DNA from: an uncultured Anaerolineae bacterium
Lineage (GTDB): Bacteria > Chloroflexota > Anaerolineae > Anaerolineales > Villigracilaceae
Reading direction: 5' to 3'
Assembly (NCBI GenBank): GCA_903875215.1
Contig: CAIQVH010000010.1
Coordinates: 62,001 to 126,000 of the forward strand
Length of the DNA: 64,000 nucleotides
Positions 1 through 9,183 of the stretch are shown here, piece by piece. The notes beneath the pieces are model-generated. The model ran no database searches. It saw only the letters and a program-made list of their open reading frames with translations, and was not told where the DNA came from. The first letter of the stretch is position 1, and the number at the start of each line of letters is the position of its first letter. Made by a program: the position numbers and the translations under genes.

Positions 1-642
1 ATGAGAACACTGTTCGTCAGCCTGCTTACCCTGCTGCTAACAGCCTGTGCCAGCACGGCCACCCCCGCGGCGGAGACACCCCCCCCGCCCATCATCAGAG
101 TCCACGCCTCAACAGCCGCCCAGCCCTGGCTGGAACAGGTCTATGCCTGCGGGCAGACCACCCACAACCTGATCATCCTTTCCGTCTCCGAATCTGCCGC
201 AGATGTGCGCCTGCGCGTGGGCGAGCCGCCCAGCCTGACCGGACCCGCCTACCAGATCGGCAGTGAAGATTTGCTGATCGTCACCGGACGCACAAGCCCG
301 CTTCAGAACCTGGATGCGGCCCAGGCCCGCGCCCTGTTCTCTCAGGGTCAGGCCGGGATCCAGCTCTGGATGTATGCTTCCGGGGAAGATATTCAGCAGG
401 TGTTCGAGCGGCAAGTCATGCAGAGTACGGGCATCCACTCCCTGGCGCGGCTGGCCGCCCATCCCCAGGAAATCCTTGGCGCGATAAATAACGATCCTGC
501 CACCGTCGGGCTGTTGACCGGGCACTGGAAAGCCGCTTCCCTGCGGGTGATCTATACCCTTCCTGGCCTGCCGGTGCTGGCCATCCCCACCGCAGAAGTC
601 AGCGGGGCGCTCAAAGATCTGCTGGCTTGCTTAATGGATTAG
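1..642 (+). CDS. Secreted lipoprotein, periplasmic-binding-protein-like
   Basis: 213 residues. The N-terminus is a lipoprotein signal peptide: a hydrophobic stretch ends in LLTAC, so Cys16 would be the lipidated residue, followed by a Thr/Pro/Ala-rich tether. The remainder (IIRVHASTAAQPWL, then alternating strands and helices) resembles the fold of PstS-type substrate-binding proteins but is shorter than that family. No ligand can be named. The ATG at base 1 gives a complete signal peptide, so the gene seems whole although its promoter is outside the window. The HAD phosphatase gene follows 35 bases downstream on the same strand. The lipoprotein call is well supported; the binding-protein call is a fold-level guess. 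Confidence 0.6.
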   Translation: MRTLFVSLLTLLLTACASTATPAAETPPPPIIRVHASTAAQPWLEQVYACGQTTHNLIILSVSESAADVRLRVGEPPSLTGPAYQIGSEDLLIVTGRTSPLQNLDAAQARALFSQGQAGIQLWMYASGEDIQQVFERQVMQSTGIHSLARLAAHPQEILGAINNDPATVGLLTGHWKAASLRVIYTLPGLPVLAIPTAEVSGALKDLLACLMD

Positions 643-677
643 CCCAAAGAAGACGGGATTTTGAATACGAGGTTTTT

Positions 678-1331
678 TTGAAACCAAACGCCATTATTTT
701 TGACCTGGACGGCCTGTTGATCGACTCTGAGCCGTATTGGTACGAAGCAGAACGATTATTCTTCAAAAAAGTCGGCCTTGAGCTGACCGACGAAGATTGC
801 CTGCTCACCACCGGGATGCGCATTGATAAAGTCACCCAATACTGGTATGAACGCCGGCCCTGGCACCTGCCGCCCTCTCCCGGCCAGCTGGCAGAAGAAA
901 TCAATGCATTTGTGATCGAGGCCATTTGCACACGCGCGGAGTTGCTGCCGGGCGCCAGGGAAGCGATACAGCTGGCGCACGGGCTGGGTTTGCCGGTCGG
1001 GTTGGCCTCTTCCTCGCACCTGAATCTGATCGAGGCGGCGTTGGATGCCTTCGACCTGCGCCGCTATTTTCACAGCGTGGCTTCTTCAGAGCAAAGCGGA
1101 TATAGCAAGCCGCATCCAGGCGTTTATCTGCTGGCTGCGGACCGACTGGGCGTGGAGCCTGATAGCTGCCTGGCGGTGGAAGATTCAGTCAACGGGCTGA
1201 TCGCCGCCAAGGCCGCGCGCATGAAGTGCCTGGTTATCCCTGGTCACGGGCTGGAAGATGATCCGCGCTTTGTGCTGGCGGATGCACGTCTCGGTTCCTT
1301 GCTGCAATTTGAAAGCGTGCTCTTGAAGTAA
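678..1331 (+). CDS. HAD-superfamily sugar-phosphate phosphatase/phosphoglucomutase-like
   Basis: 217 residues from a TTG start at 678, chosen because GAGG lies at 669-672 with five bases spacing and the family's first motif follows at once. Motif I is DLDGLLIDS (nucleophile Asp9, general acid Asp11), motif II the SSS of LASSSH, motif III KPHPGVY, and motif IV EDSVNG. A helical cap of about 60 residues sits between motifs I and II, as in the beta-phosphoglucomutase and 2-deoxyglucose-6-phosphatase subfamily. It is a cytosolic enzyme acting on a small phosphorylated metabolite, probably a sugar phosphate; the exact substrate cannot be read. It is convergent with the amidase gene: the two stop codons are one base apart and I see no terminator between them. 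Confidence 0.85.
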   Translation: MKPNAIIFDLDGLLIDSEPYWYEAERLFFKKVGLELTDEDCLLTTGMRIDKVTQYWYERRPWHLPPSPGQLAEEINAFVIEAICTRAELLPGAREAIQLAHGLGLPVGLASSSHLNLIEAALDAFDLRRYFHSVASSEQSGYSKPHPGVYLLAADRLGVEPDSCLAVEDSVNGLIAAKAARMKCLVIPGHGLEDDPRFVLADARLGSLLQFESVLLK

Positions 1332-1332
1332 A

Positions 1333-2682
1333 TTACCCGCCCAGAGCCCGCTCAAAGGCCTGACCAGCGCGCAACACTCGGGCTTCAGCCCAGGCCGGGC
1401 CAACCAGCTGCAACCCAATCGGCATGCCATCCGAGGAGGTTCCACAGGGCAGGGAAAGCGCCGGGAGACCGGTCAAATTGAAGGGCGCGGTAAAACGAGT
1501 CAGGCGGGGGGCATAGGCCGCCGAATCGAGCCCTTCGATGTGGGCAGCGATTACGGCAGTGGTTGGCAGCATAAGCAGATCGTATTCCGCAAAGAACAGG
1601 TCAAAATAGCGGCGCATTTCCGCCTGGGTTCGGCGTGCCAGGGCATAGTCGGTCGAGGTAACCGCCCGGCCCTTTTCGAGCCGCTCGCGTACGTCTGCGC
1701 CAAACCAATCGGGATGCGCGGCGAGGCGATCACGATGAAAAGCCGCCGCGTCGGCCACCACCATGGTGCCATTGGCTGTCGCTGCTTCGCGCAGGCGTGG
1801 AATTTCCACTTCACGGACTTCTGCGCCCAGACTGGCAAATCGATCCGCTGCACCCCGTACCGCGGCCAACACCTCCGGTTCGCATTCTTCCACATAGCTG
1901 CCCACTGCAAACGCAACCCTCCAGCCGCGCACGCCGCCCGCGAGACCGGTCAGGTAGTCATCCACCGGGACATCCTGCGAGGCTGGATCCTGCGAATCGT
2001 AACCGGCAATGACACCCAGCAGGATGGCGATATCTTCCACCGTGCGAGCGATCGGTCCGACATGATCGAAATTCCACGATAACGGCAGAACGCCCCGGGT
2101 GCTGACACGGCCCACGGTCGGCTTCAACCCAGCCACGCCGCACAGCGCCGCGGGAATACGGATCGACCCGCCGGTATCGGTTCCCAACGCGCCAAAAGCC
2201 ATGCCACTGGCGACGGCGGTTGCGCTGCCGCTGGAAGATCCGCCCGTAATGCGGCGTGGATCGTGCGGATTATAGACAGCCCCCGTGTGGGGATTGATGC
2301 CAGTGATCCCGAGCGCGATCTCGTGTGTGTTCGTCTTGCCAAGGATGACTGCACCGGCCGCTTTGAGTTTTTCCACCGCGACAGCATCCTTCAGCGCTGG
2401 TTGGTGACCAAAAAACTTCGGCGACCCGGCACCGCTGGGCAGGCCGGCGACATCCACCAAATCTTTGATGGCAACGGGAATGGACAGGAGCGGTTGGTCC
2501 GTTCCGGGCTGGAGGGTTGGCAGTTGAGGCGGGTCAATTGTGCAGTTGAAGGCATTCAGGGCCGGGTTTTTTGCTTCGATCACGGCGAGACAGGCAGCGG
2601 TGAGGTCTTCGGGGGAACATTTTCCAGCGCGAAGAAGGGCTCGGGCGGCGGCAAGCGAATGTCCTGTGAGTGATGTGTCCAT
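1333..2682 (-). CDS. Amidase signature family hydrolase (GatA-like)
   Basis: 449 residues from the ATG at 2682; a start at 2724 would overlap the upstream gene, whose stop is at 2690. The amidase signature is intact: the catalytic Lys in SIPVAIKDLVD, then the Gly/Ser-rich segment GGSSSGSATAVASG and GTDTGGSIRIPAA with the cis-Ser and nucleophilic Ser. Family members hydrolyse amides through a Ser-cisSer-Lys triad; some are the A subunit of Glu/Asp-tRNA amidotransferase. No gatB or gatC lies nearby, so a stand-alone amidase is more likely than the tRNA enzyme. It is probably co-transcribed with the membrane protein gene eight bases upstream. Confidence 0.85.
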   Translation of the reverse strand: MDTSLTGHSLAAARALLRAGKCSPEDLTAACLAVIEAKNPALNAFNCTIDPPQLPTLQPGTDQPLLSIPVAIKDLVDVAGLPSGAGSPKFFGHQPALKDAVAVEKLKAAGAVILGKTNTHEIALGITGINPHTGAVYNPHDPRRITGGSSSGSATAVASGMAFGALGTDTGGSIRIPAALCGVAGLKPTVGRVSTRGVLPLSWNFDHVGPIARTVEDIAILLGVIAGYDSQDPASQDVPVDDYLTGLAGGVRGWRVAFAVGSYVEECEPEVLAAVRGAADRFASLGAEVREVEIPRLREAATANGTMVVADAAAFHRDRLAAHPDWFGADVRERLEKGRAVTSTDYALARRTQAEMRRYFDLFFAEYDLLMLPTTAVIAAHIEGLDSAAYAPRLTRFTAPFNLTGLPALSLPCGTSSDGMPIGLQLVGPAWAEARVLRAGQAFERALGG

Positions 2683-2689
2683 TTTTTCC

Positions 2690-4222
2690 CTATTTGAACA
2701 TGAGTATCTGATAATCACCGACAAACTTTAGAATTTTTATATTTTCAGGGAGATAAGTTTCCTGATAAATTTCGCCAAAGTAAGGCGCCAGCTCGTAGCT
2801 GTAGGGGTTGAGCACCAGGAAGCGGACTCCTTGAGCCTGGCAGGCGGCGGAAAACTCTTCCCAGGTGCCAACAGGCAGCTCGGGATATGCGGTGCGGTAA
2901 TTCCAGAGGATGGATGAATCCCAGCCGCCGTTGGAGCGCGGCTGGTAAGGTGGCGTAGTGGGCAGGTAAAAATTATAGCGATTGGTGAAAACTTCGTCGG
3001 GCGAGGTCAGGCCCTGGGCGCGTAAGCGGCGCTCAATGTTGAGATAGCGCTCGTGCTGATCGCTGAAGGCCTGAATAAAGCGGGTGTTTTCTTGATACCA
3101 TTGAAAGGTCATCAAAGCAGCCAGGGCCAGAAATGCAGTCCAGGCCGCCAACCGGAGCCAAAATCGGGTGGACAGTCGCTGAGTTATCTCACCGACGAGC
3201 AAACCAAAAGCAGTAAATGACAATGGTGTGATCGCCAGCGGCGCGCGTGGACTGCTGCCAAAGGCAACCGGCAGCGCATAGAGACAGATGACCATCGCGG
3301 TAAAGATGGCATAGCGCCGGTAGGCGGGTTTTTTGCTGACCATGTAAAGCGGCACAGCTGGCCAGGTATATAGGGCAACGTTCCAGACATGCGGGAGATA
3401 TTGTTTAAGAATGGGAATGGGACGGGTGAGAAAAAGATTGATGAGCAGTTGATTGTTGGCATCTTTTGGAACCGTCAGCCAATCATTGCCAAAAAAGGTT
3501 TTATAGATATTGAAATATTGGGCATTTTCAGCTGCGCCATGACCTGCCAGCAGATTGACCAGAACCTGGATGCCGGCGACGAGAAGAAAGGCCAGCCATA
3601 AGGTTTTACGCTGCCAGAGTGTTTTAACTCCCATGATGCCGGTATGGACGAGCAGAATGGCCAGCCCGGCGACAATGGCATGACTGCGCCAGAGCGAGGC
3701 CAGAGCGAGGCTGCCCCCGGCCAAAGCCCAGTTCACCTGTTGCCACTTCCCCGCGCCCTGGGAATTGTTCTCAGCCAGCATATCTCTCCACAGGAAGAAC
3801 AGGCCAAGCGCTATGAAGGTGACAACGCCAATATCGGGCCCGGTGGTGTTTGCATAGCGGAAAGTGAGCGGGTAAAAAATGGCGCACAATCCGACCAAAA
3901 CTGCAGGCCAGCTGCGGTGTTCGGTCAGGACCAGCGCAGAGGTGGCAGTAACGGCCAGGCTGGCGAGGGCTACATTCAGGTAAAAAGCCATCCACAAGGC
4001 GTGCCGGACAGGCATCAGGTGCAGAATTGTGGCATATCCGATCGGGAAAAGGCTGTTTTGCAACGAGGCAGGAATGGACAGGTTAAGGTTGCGGGCGTAA
4101 TAAAACACAGTCCAAAAGTCGTTCAGGACTACCTGAAACCCTAACGCACGCGCAGTCAGGGTATAGGTGATGGCGCTGACAAGAAAAAAAAGCGCCAGAA
4201 ACAATAGAGCCTTTTTGGTCAT
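2690..4222 (-). CDS. Polytopic membrane protein, GT-C-like
   Basis: 510 residues with about ten to twelve hydrophobic helices through residue 390 and a soluble C-terminal part of about 110 residues. The layout, an early acidic residue after the first helix (NDFWTVFYYARNL), and the soluble tail resemble GT-C lipid-linked glycosyltransferases of the PMT/ArnT type. I do not see a definitive DD or DE motif, so the activity is a guess. It starts the transcript that continues into the amidase gene. Alternative: an uncharacterised membrane protein of unknown function. Confidence 0.6.
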   Translation of the reverse strand: MTKKALLFLALFFLVSAITYTLTARALGFQVVLNDFWTVFYYARNLNLSIPASLQNSLFPIGYATILHLMPVRHALWMAFYLNVALASLAVTATSALVLTEHRSWPAVLVGLCAIFYPLTFRYANTTGPDIGVVTFIALGLFFLWRDMLAENNSQGAGKWQQVNWALAGGSLALASLWRSHAIVAGLAILLVHTGIMGVKTLWQRKTLWLAFLLVAGIQVLVNLLAGHGAAENAQYFNIYKTFFGNDWLTVPKDANNQLLINLFLTRPIPILKQYLPHVWNVALYTWPAVPLYMVSKKPAYRRYAIFTAMVICLYALPVAFGSSPRAPLAITPLSFTAFGLLVGEITQRLSTRFWLRLAAWTAFLALAALMTFQWYQENTRFIQAFSDQHERYLNIERRLRAQGLTSPDEVFTNRYNFYLPTTPPYQPRSNGGWDSSILWNYRTAYPELPVGTWEEFSAACQAQGVRFLVLNPYSYELAPYFGEIYQETYLPENIKILKFVGDYQILMFK

Positions 4223-4249
4223 GGTGGCCGGGATTATAACATTGTGAAA

Positions 4250-4288
4250 GCAGAAAAAGAAAACAGGGCGAGCCGCTGGCCCGCCCTG
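4250..4288 (-). terminator. Rho-independent terminator after fhs
   Basis: Arms CAGGGCG (4264-4270) and CGCCCTG (4282-4288) form a perfect 7-bp stem. In the minus direction it is followed by a T-rich tract (TTTTCTTTTT). It lies 25 bases past the fhs stop. Confidence 0.85.
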
Positions 4289-4312
4289 CTTGTTATTAAT
4301 TCTTGCTCTCTA

Positions 4313-6217
4313 TTAGAACAATCCCAGCACCTTGCCGGTTTCGAGGTCGAGATCGACATCGTAGAAGACCGGGCGGGTGGGCAAGCCAGGCATGGTGCGC
4401 ATGGTGCCCAGTAGCGGATAGAGGAAGCCAGCGCCAACCGAGGCGCGGATGTCGCTGATGGTGACGCGGAAGCCGCGCGGAGCGCCCTTGAATTCAGCCT
4501 TGTCGGTGAAGGAAAGGTGAGTCTTGGCCATGCAGAGCGGCAGGTCGCCAAAGCCGAGCCGGGTGAATTGCTCGATCTTGGCTTCGGCTTCGGGAGTGTA
4601 ATCGACGCCGTCGGCGCGGTAGATTTCGCGGGCGATGGTTTCGATCTTTTCCTTGACCGGGATGTTCAGCGGATAAAGGAATTTGAAGTTGTTGGGCTTC
4701 TCGCAGGCCTTGACAACCGCTTCAGCGAGAGCGATCGCGCCCTTGCCGCCTTCCATCCAATGTCGGGAGACGACCGCATCCATCGCGCCGGCTTTGAGCG
4801 CGGCTTCGCGGACGAGTTCGACTTCGGCGGGGGTGTCGGTGGCAAAGGAGTTGACCGCGACGACAACGTTGACACCGTATTTGAGGGCGTTCTCGATGTG
4901 CTGGATCATGTTGGGCAGGCCCTTCTTGAGCAGCTCGAGGTTCTCGTCGGTGTATTCTGCGGCCAGCGGCTTGCCAGCGACGACTTTCGGGCCGCCGCCG
5001 TGCATCTTGAGAGCGCGGACGGTGGAGACGAGCACGACCACGTTCGGGATCAGGCCGGAATAGCGGCACTTGATGTCCATGAACTTTTCCATGCCGATAT
5101 CTGCTCCGAAGCCGGATTCAGTCACGACGTAATCGGCCAGCTTCAGGGCGATTTTGTCGGCGATGATCGAGCTCTGGCCGTGGGCGATGTTAGCAAACGG
5201 GCCGGCGTGGACGATGGCGGGGGTGCCTTCGAGAGTCTGCATCAGGTTGGGTTTGATGGCGTCTTTCATCAAAACCGTCAGGGCGCCCGCAACACCGATG
5301 TCTTCGGCGGTGACGGCAGCGCCCTTGCGGCTGACGGCCACCACCATGCGACCCAAGCGTTCGCGCATATCGGCCAGGTCAGTGGTCAGGGCCAGGATGG
5401 CCATGATTTCGGAAGCGACGGTAATGTCATAGCCGGATTTGTGTTCGTAGCCGGCTTCTTCCTTGCCGAGGCCGGTCTGGATTTCGCGCAGCATGCGATC
5501 GTTGATGTCGATGACACGCCGCCACTGGACACCGTCAAAGCCGATGTCGAGGCGAGCAAAGCGCGAGCGTTCTTCGGGGGTCAGTTCGTTCGGGTCAGTC
5601 TTTTCGATGCCGAGTTTCTTCAGGCGGCGCATCATGGTCGGGGAGAACTTGCGTTCGCCCTTCTTGTTGGGCGGGCAGAGCGCGTCGAAGAGTTTGTTGT
5701 CATCGGGAGTGGCGGCTTCGTGCATGATGCGGGCATCCAGTGCGGCGGCGCACAGGTTGTGCGCGGCGGTGATGGCGTGGATGTCGCCGGTCAGGTGCAG
5801 GTTGAAGTCTTCCATCGGGATGACCTGGCTGTAACCGCCGCCAGCAGCGCCGCCCTTGATGCCAAAGGTCGGCCCCTGCGAGGGCTGGCGGATGACGGTC
5901 ATGACGTTCTTGCCCAGGTGGGCGCCAAGGGCCTGCGAAAGTCCCACCGTGGTGGTGGTCTTGCCCTCGCCGAGCGGGGTGGGGGTAATGGCAGTCACGT
6001 CGATGTACTTGCCGGAGGGGCGTTCTTTCAGGCGCTCCAGGATTTCGAGTTTGATCTTGGCCTTGTAGGGGCCAAACATTTCCAGTTCATCCGTCTCGAT
6101 GCCCAGTTCTTCGGCAATCTGCGTGATGGGTTTTAATGTCCCGGCTTGCGCGATATCAATATCGGAAGGGACCGGGTTTAGAAGTGTGAGCGGGGTGGGA
6201 CTGAATTTGCGAACCAT
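4313..6217 (-). CDS. fhs: Formate-tetrahydrofolate ligase
   Basis: 634 residues. It makes 10-formyl-THF from formate, THF and ATP in the cytosol; this feeds purine synthesis and, in acetogens, the methyl branch of the Wood-Ljungdahl pathway. The P-loop [13 protein letters not shown] is followed by [28 protein letters not shown] and [11 protein letters not shown], all family hallmarks. It is longer than the usual bacterial enzyme (about 556 residues). The extra length includes a segment around [11 protein letters not shown] and [12 protein letters not shown] that resembles the synthetase domain of eukaryotic C1-THF synthase. The start at 6217 is preceded by AAGGAG at good spacing; an upstream in-frame ATG at 6355 has no support. 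It has its own promoter (6248-6276) and terminator. Confidence 0.97.
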   Translation of the reverse strand: MVRKFSPTPLTLLNPVPSDIDIAQAGTLKPITQIAEELGIETDELEMFGPYKAKIKLEILERLKERPSGKYIDVTAITPTPLGEGKTTTTVGLSQALGAHLGKNVMTVIRQPSQGPTFGIKGGAAGGGYSQVIPMEDFNLHLTGDIHAITAAHNLCAAALDARIMHEAATPDDNKLFDALCPPNKKGERKFSPTMMRRLKKLGIEKTDPNELTPEERSRFARLDIGFDGVQWRRVIDINDRMLREIQTGLGKEEAGYEHKSGYDITVASEIMAILALTTDLADMRERLGRMVVAVSRKGAAVTAEDIGVAGALTVLMKDAIKPNLMQTLEGTPAIVHAGPFANIAHGQSSIIADKIALKLADYVVTESGFGADIGMEKFMDIKCRYSGLIPNVVVLVSTVRALKMHGGGPKVVAGKPLAAEYTDENLELLKKGLPNMIQHIENALKYGVNVVVAVNSFATDTPAEVELVREAALKAGAMDAVVSRHWMEGGKGAIALAEAVVKACEKPNNFKFLYPLNIPVKEKIETIAREIYRADGVDYTPEAEAKIEQFTRLGFGDLPLCMAKTHLSFTDKAEFKGAPRGFRVTISDIRASVGAGFLYPLLGTMRTMPGLPTRPVFYDVDLDLETGKVLGLF

Positions 6218-6247
6218 AGATTCTCCTTTGATATGGAAATACCCTCT

Positions 6248-6276
6248 ATTATGGAAATAATTCACAAATAAAGCAA
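6248..6276 (-). promoter_or_regulatory. Sigma-70-type promoter of fhs
   Basis: On the minus strand: -35 TTGCTT (6271-6276), 17-base spacer, -10 CATAAT (6248-6253), about 30 bases from the start codon. The 9-mer ATTTCCATA occurs twice in the same leader, at the -10 and again nearer the ribosome site, and could be a direct-repeat operator. Confidence 0.6.
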
Positions 6277-6341
6277 GCCATATCTGGCATTGATTCGGCA
6301 TGATATTTATCCTTACCTTGCCTGTCACGGTGAAAAAAAAA

Positions 6342-7142
6342 CTAATCCGCCGCAATCAACGTTCCCAGAGAGCCGCCACCGAGCGCCTGTTCCAGGTTTC
6401 CGGGCGGTTCCGCACTGAAGATTTGAGCTGTCAAGCCGGGGATTTCCTGCACCAGCGCGAGCATTTGCCGCACTTTGGACTCCATTCCTCCGGTAACATC
6501 CGCGCCATGCGAACCACCCACCCCGGCCCGGATCTCCTCAAACGAAGCGGGGGTAATTTTCTCCACCCGCCGCGTTCTCGCGGGAAAATCAGCCCAGACT
6601 GCTCCTTCCAGGCCGGCCAACAGGATGCGTTTTGGCAGCAGCGCGCGGGCCAGGTGCTCGAACAGGTCTTCGGTGGAAAGGATCGTGCCGCCGCGCTGTT
6701 CGTCGAAGCAAACATCGCCATAGATGACCGGTACCAGCCCGCGAGCAAGGGCTGCCTGTAACGGGGACAGGTTCCAGTGCAGGATTTTCCCATCCCGAGC
6801 GGTGACCGCCGCAACGGGAGCCAGCGCCAGGGCGGGAATATTGGCCGAGTGCAGGGCAGTCATCACATGGCGGTTCAGCGCCGAGGCCTGGTACCAGACT
6901 TCGGCAAATCCGGCCCATTGCAAGGCGGTTTGCACACCCTGGCGTGTGCCATGCTGCCTGGCGGCGGTGTGACCAAAGGAGCCCGAGCCATGCCCCAAGA
7001 TGAGAGCCAGGCCGGGGTGGGTGGCCTGCGCGGCGGCAATCTGGGCGGCAAGTTGATTCAGTTGCTCCAGGCGCGGCGTGTATGGCAGGGTTTTATCCGT
7101 AATCAGCGAGCCACCGAGTTTGAGCAGAACGATTTCAGACAT
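6342..7142 (-). CDS. Isopentenyl phosphate kinase
   Basis: 266 residues, amino acid kinase fold. It phosphorylates isopentenyl phosphate to isopentenyl diphosphate with ATP. Diagnostic features: [10 protein letters not shown] at the N-terminus, GHGSGSFGH with the catalytic His that separates this family from other amino acid kinases, [20 protein letters not shown], and [10 protein letters not shown] near the C-terminus. The family is known from archaea, plants and some Chloroflexota. Its presence points to an alternative mevalonate-type or salvage route to isoprenoids. It is divergent from the TPT-rich membrane protein; fhs follows downstream with its own promoter. Confidence 0.92.
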   Translation of the reverse strand: MSEIVLLKLGGSLITDKTLPYTPRLEQLNQLAAQIAAAQATHPGLALILGHGSGSFGHTAARQHGTRQGVQTALQWAGFAEVWYQASALNRHVMTALHSANIPALALAPVAAVTARDGKILHWNLSPLQAALARGLVPVIYGDVCFDEQRGGTILSTEDLFEHLARALLPKRILLAGLEGAVWADFPARTRRVEKITPASFEEIRAGVGGSHGADVTGGMESKVRQMLALVQEIPGLTAQIFSAEPPGNLEQALGGGSLGTLIAAD

Positions 7143-7165
7143 GCAATAATTATAAGAGGAAAGGG

Positions 7166-7171
7166 TATAAT
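7166..7171 (+). promoter_or_regulatory. TATAAT -10 box seven bases before a start codon
   Basis: TATAAT at 7166-7171, then a seven-base T-rich spacer and the ATG at 7179. The transcript would begin at or next to the start codon, with no room for a ribosome binding site. Confidence 0.6.
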
Positions 7172-7178
7172 TTTTTTA

Positions 7179-8144
7179 ATGGATATCAAAGCCGGCATTC
7201 AAACTGCCATTTTTCTGGCCGTCCTGGGAGGTTTATTGTGCTTTTGGCTGGGGCTGCGCGCCATCCGGTCGGCGCGCCGGCTGTTGTATTACCAGCTGCG
7301 GCATAAGCGTGTGGCGCAAGGGCAGCGGCTGATCCTGACGGCCGCCGGGCTGGGGCTGCTGGCCTTGGTGCTTGGTCGTTTTGGCGAACCGGTGGCGTAC
7401 ACGTTCTACCAGCCCTCGCCCACCATCACCCCATCACCGACCATCACTCTCACGCCCACCATTACGCTCTCTCCGACCATCACGCTGACTCCCACCGAAA
7501 CCGAGACCCCGTCGATCACAGACACACCAACCGTAACAACGACGCCTTATATTCCTCCTGAAGTGGAGGCGGTCTTCACCAGCGTCGTGACGCCCAACCC
7601 GGCGGCGCTGTTCAGCCCGCTGGTCTTTGCTGAAGGCTTCAACCTGCAGACCTACGCGCCGGTCAAAGCAGGCACGGTCTTCCAGAATCCGCTTCAAAGG
7701 ATCGTGGCGATTTACAGTTACGACGGCATGCTCAGCGGGGTCCAGTGGAGCGCACTTTGGTACCGCGAGGGTCAGCTGGTGCATTTTGAAAGCGGGCCGT
7801 GGGATGGAAATACGGGCGGCTATGGCTTCACAGAGTGGAATCCGCCGGCGGATCAGTGGCAGCCGGGTAATTACGAGGTGCAAATTTTCGTCGGGCTGGA
7901 TTGGAAAGTGGTTGGAAGATTCATTGTGGAGGGAGCTGCCAGCACTGCAACACCTACGCCACCCGCCTCGCCAACGGCCAGCGCCACCGCCACAATGCAG
8001 ATTCAGCCCAGCACGACTGATACCGCCACCCCCCTGCCCAGCGCCACCCGCATACCGACGCTAACCTTCACGCCTTCACGGCTTCCAAGCGCAACGCGGA
8101 CGCCACGTCCCTCGGATACGCCCTGGCCGACCCAAACTCCCTGA
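7179..8144 (+). CDS. Membrane-anchored protein with Thr/Pro-rich linkers
   Basis: 321 residues. Residues 5-30 and about 48-68 are hydrophobic helices with a basic segment between them (RSARRLLYYQLRHKR). Then comes a low-complexity TPSPTITLTPT linker of about 45 residues, a globular domain of about 130 residues (PEVEAVF to GRFIVEG), and a second Thr/Ser/Pro-rich tail. The globular part resembles beta-rich extracellular domains with a Trp-rich core (WSALWYREG, FTEWNPP). Function unknown. Such TPT linkers recur in this window and are typical of cell-surface proteins in Anaerolineae. The start at 7179 is set by the -10 box seven bases upstream. Confidence 0.75.
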   Translation: MDIKAGIQTAIFLAVLGGLLCFWLGLRAIRSARRLLYYQLRHKRVAQGQRLILTAAGLGLLALVLGRFGEPVAYTFYQPSPTITPSPTITLTPTITLSPTITLTPTETETPSITDTPTVTTTPYIPPEVEAVFTSVVTPNPAALFSPLVFAEGFNLQTYAPVKAGTVFQNPLQRIVAIYSYDGMLSGVQWSALWYREGQLVHFESGPWDGNTGGYGFTEWNPPADQWQPGNYEVQIFVGLDWKVVGRFIVEGAASTATPTPPASPTASATATMQIQPSTTDTATPLPSATRIPTLTFTPSRLPSATRTPRPSDTPWPTQTP

Positions 8145-8169
8145 GCGTGCACATCCTCCAATCAAATGA

Positions 8170-8200
8170 AAAACTCCGGGATAACGCTTCCCGGAGTTTT
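8170..8200. terminator. Bidirectional terminator between convergent genes
   Basis: Perfect 12-bp arms AAAACTCCGGGA (8170-8181) and TCCCGGAGTTTT (8189-8200), with A and T tracts on both sides, serve the membrane protein gene and psuG. Confidence 0.9.
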
Positions 8201-8224
8201 GAATCAACGCTGCTTTTCCTGCTG

Positions 8225-9139
8225 CTAATAGCTGACCAGTTGGCGGGCAATTTGGGCAGCCAGCCGGGCGTTATTCAGCAACAATTCCAAATTGGCGCGC
8301 AGAGATTTTCCATCCGTGAGTTCGTTGACACGGCGCAGCAGGAAGGGCGTCAGGGCCTGCCCGCGAATCTTTTTCTCCTGGGCTTCCCGGGAGGCGATTT
8401 CTTCGGCGGCATTGGCAAGCTGCGGATCCAGGGCGTGTATTTCGGGGATGGGCTGGCAGACCAGCAGCGCGGAATTCAGTCCCAGGCTCCAATGGGTGCG
8501 GGCAAACCCGGCAATTTCCTCGGGAGTATTGAGCCGGATGCTGACCGGAAATTCTCTGCCGCGCGAGAAAAATTCGGGAAAGTGATCGGTGCCGTAGCCG
8601 ATGACTGGCACGCCGAGCGTTTCGAGCACCTCGAGCGTGGCGCGCAAATCGAGGATGGATTTTGCCCCCGCGCAGACCACAATCATGGGAATCGAGGCCA
8701 GCGCTTGCAAATCGGTGGAGACGTCGTAAGAATATTCCTTGTGAACTCCGCCTATGCCACCTGTGGCAAAGACCTTGATGCCGGCTTTTTCAGCGGCGAA
8801 CAGGGTGCCAGCCACGGTTGTTCCGCCTGCTTTGCCTGAATTAATGGCAGTGGCAAAATCGCGCAGACTGACCTTGACGGCCTCGCCGGTGCTGGCCAGT
8901 CGCTGCAATTGATCCGGGCTGGCGCCGACCAGGATTTTGCCATCCAGGACGGAAATGGTGGCGGGCAAAGCGCCCATTGAGCGGACAGCCGCTTCCATGT
9001 CCTGGGCCAGGGCCAGGTTTTGGGGTTGAGGCAGGCCGTGCGTGATGACAGTCGACTCGAGGGCGACGATCGGGCGCCCGGTACGTTGGGCGGAAGCGAT
9101 TTCAATTGATACAGAGAAAGCCTTGGATAATTCAGTCAT
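8225..9139 (-). CDS. psuG: Pseudouridine-5'-phosphate glycosidase
   Basis: 304 residues, full length for the family. It cleaves the C-glycosidic bond of pseudouridine 5'-phosphate to uracil and ribose 5-phosphate. Motifs: ALESTVITHGLP with the conserved Glu, GGTTVAGT, ATGGIGGVHK, the YDVSTDL Asp, and VVCAGAKSILDLRATLE with the catalytic Lys. The partner kinase gene psuK lies 44 bases upstream, so the two form the complete PsuK-PsuG pathway. Both are the tail of an operon that begins with two SPFH-like genes. Confidence 0.95.
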   Translation of the reverse strand: MTELSKAFSVSIEIASAQRTGRPIVALESTVITHGLPQPQNLALAQDMEAAVRSMGALPATISVLDGKILVGASPDQLQRLASTGEAVKVSLRDFATAINSGKAGGTTVAGTLFAAEKAGIKVFATGGIGGVHKEYSYDVSTDLQALASIPMIVVCAGAKSILDLRATLEVLETLGVPVIGYGTDHFPEFFSRGREFPVSIRLNTPEEIAGFARTHWSLGLNSALLVCQPIPEIHALDPQLANAAEEIASREAQEKKIRGQALTPFLLRRVNELTDGKSLRANLELLLNNARLAAQIARQLVSY

Positions 9140-9183
9140 GGTTGGGTTTTTGAAAACGGCGAGGCTGATGGGAAGGATGAGGC

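Noticed and set aside
1332-1332. Terminator between the HAD and amidase genes
   Set aside because: The stop codons are one base apart and no hairpin with a T tract is found at the junction.
4517-6136. 539-codon open frame on the plus strand opposite fhs
   Set aside because: Antisense to an unmistakable Fhs; the translation is low-complexity Asp/Gly/Val-rich with no domain, as expected from codon bias of the real gene.
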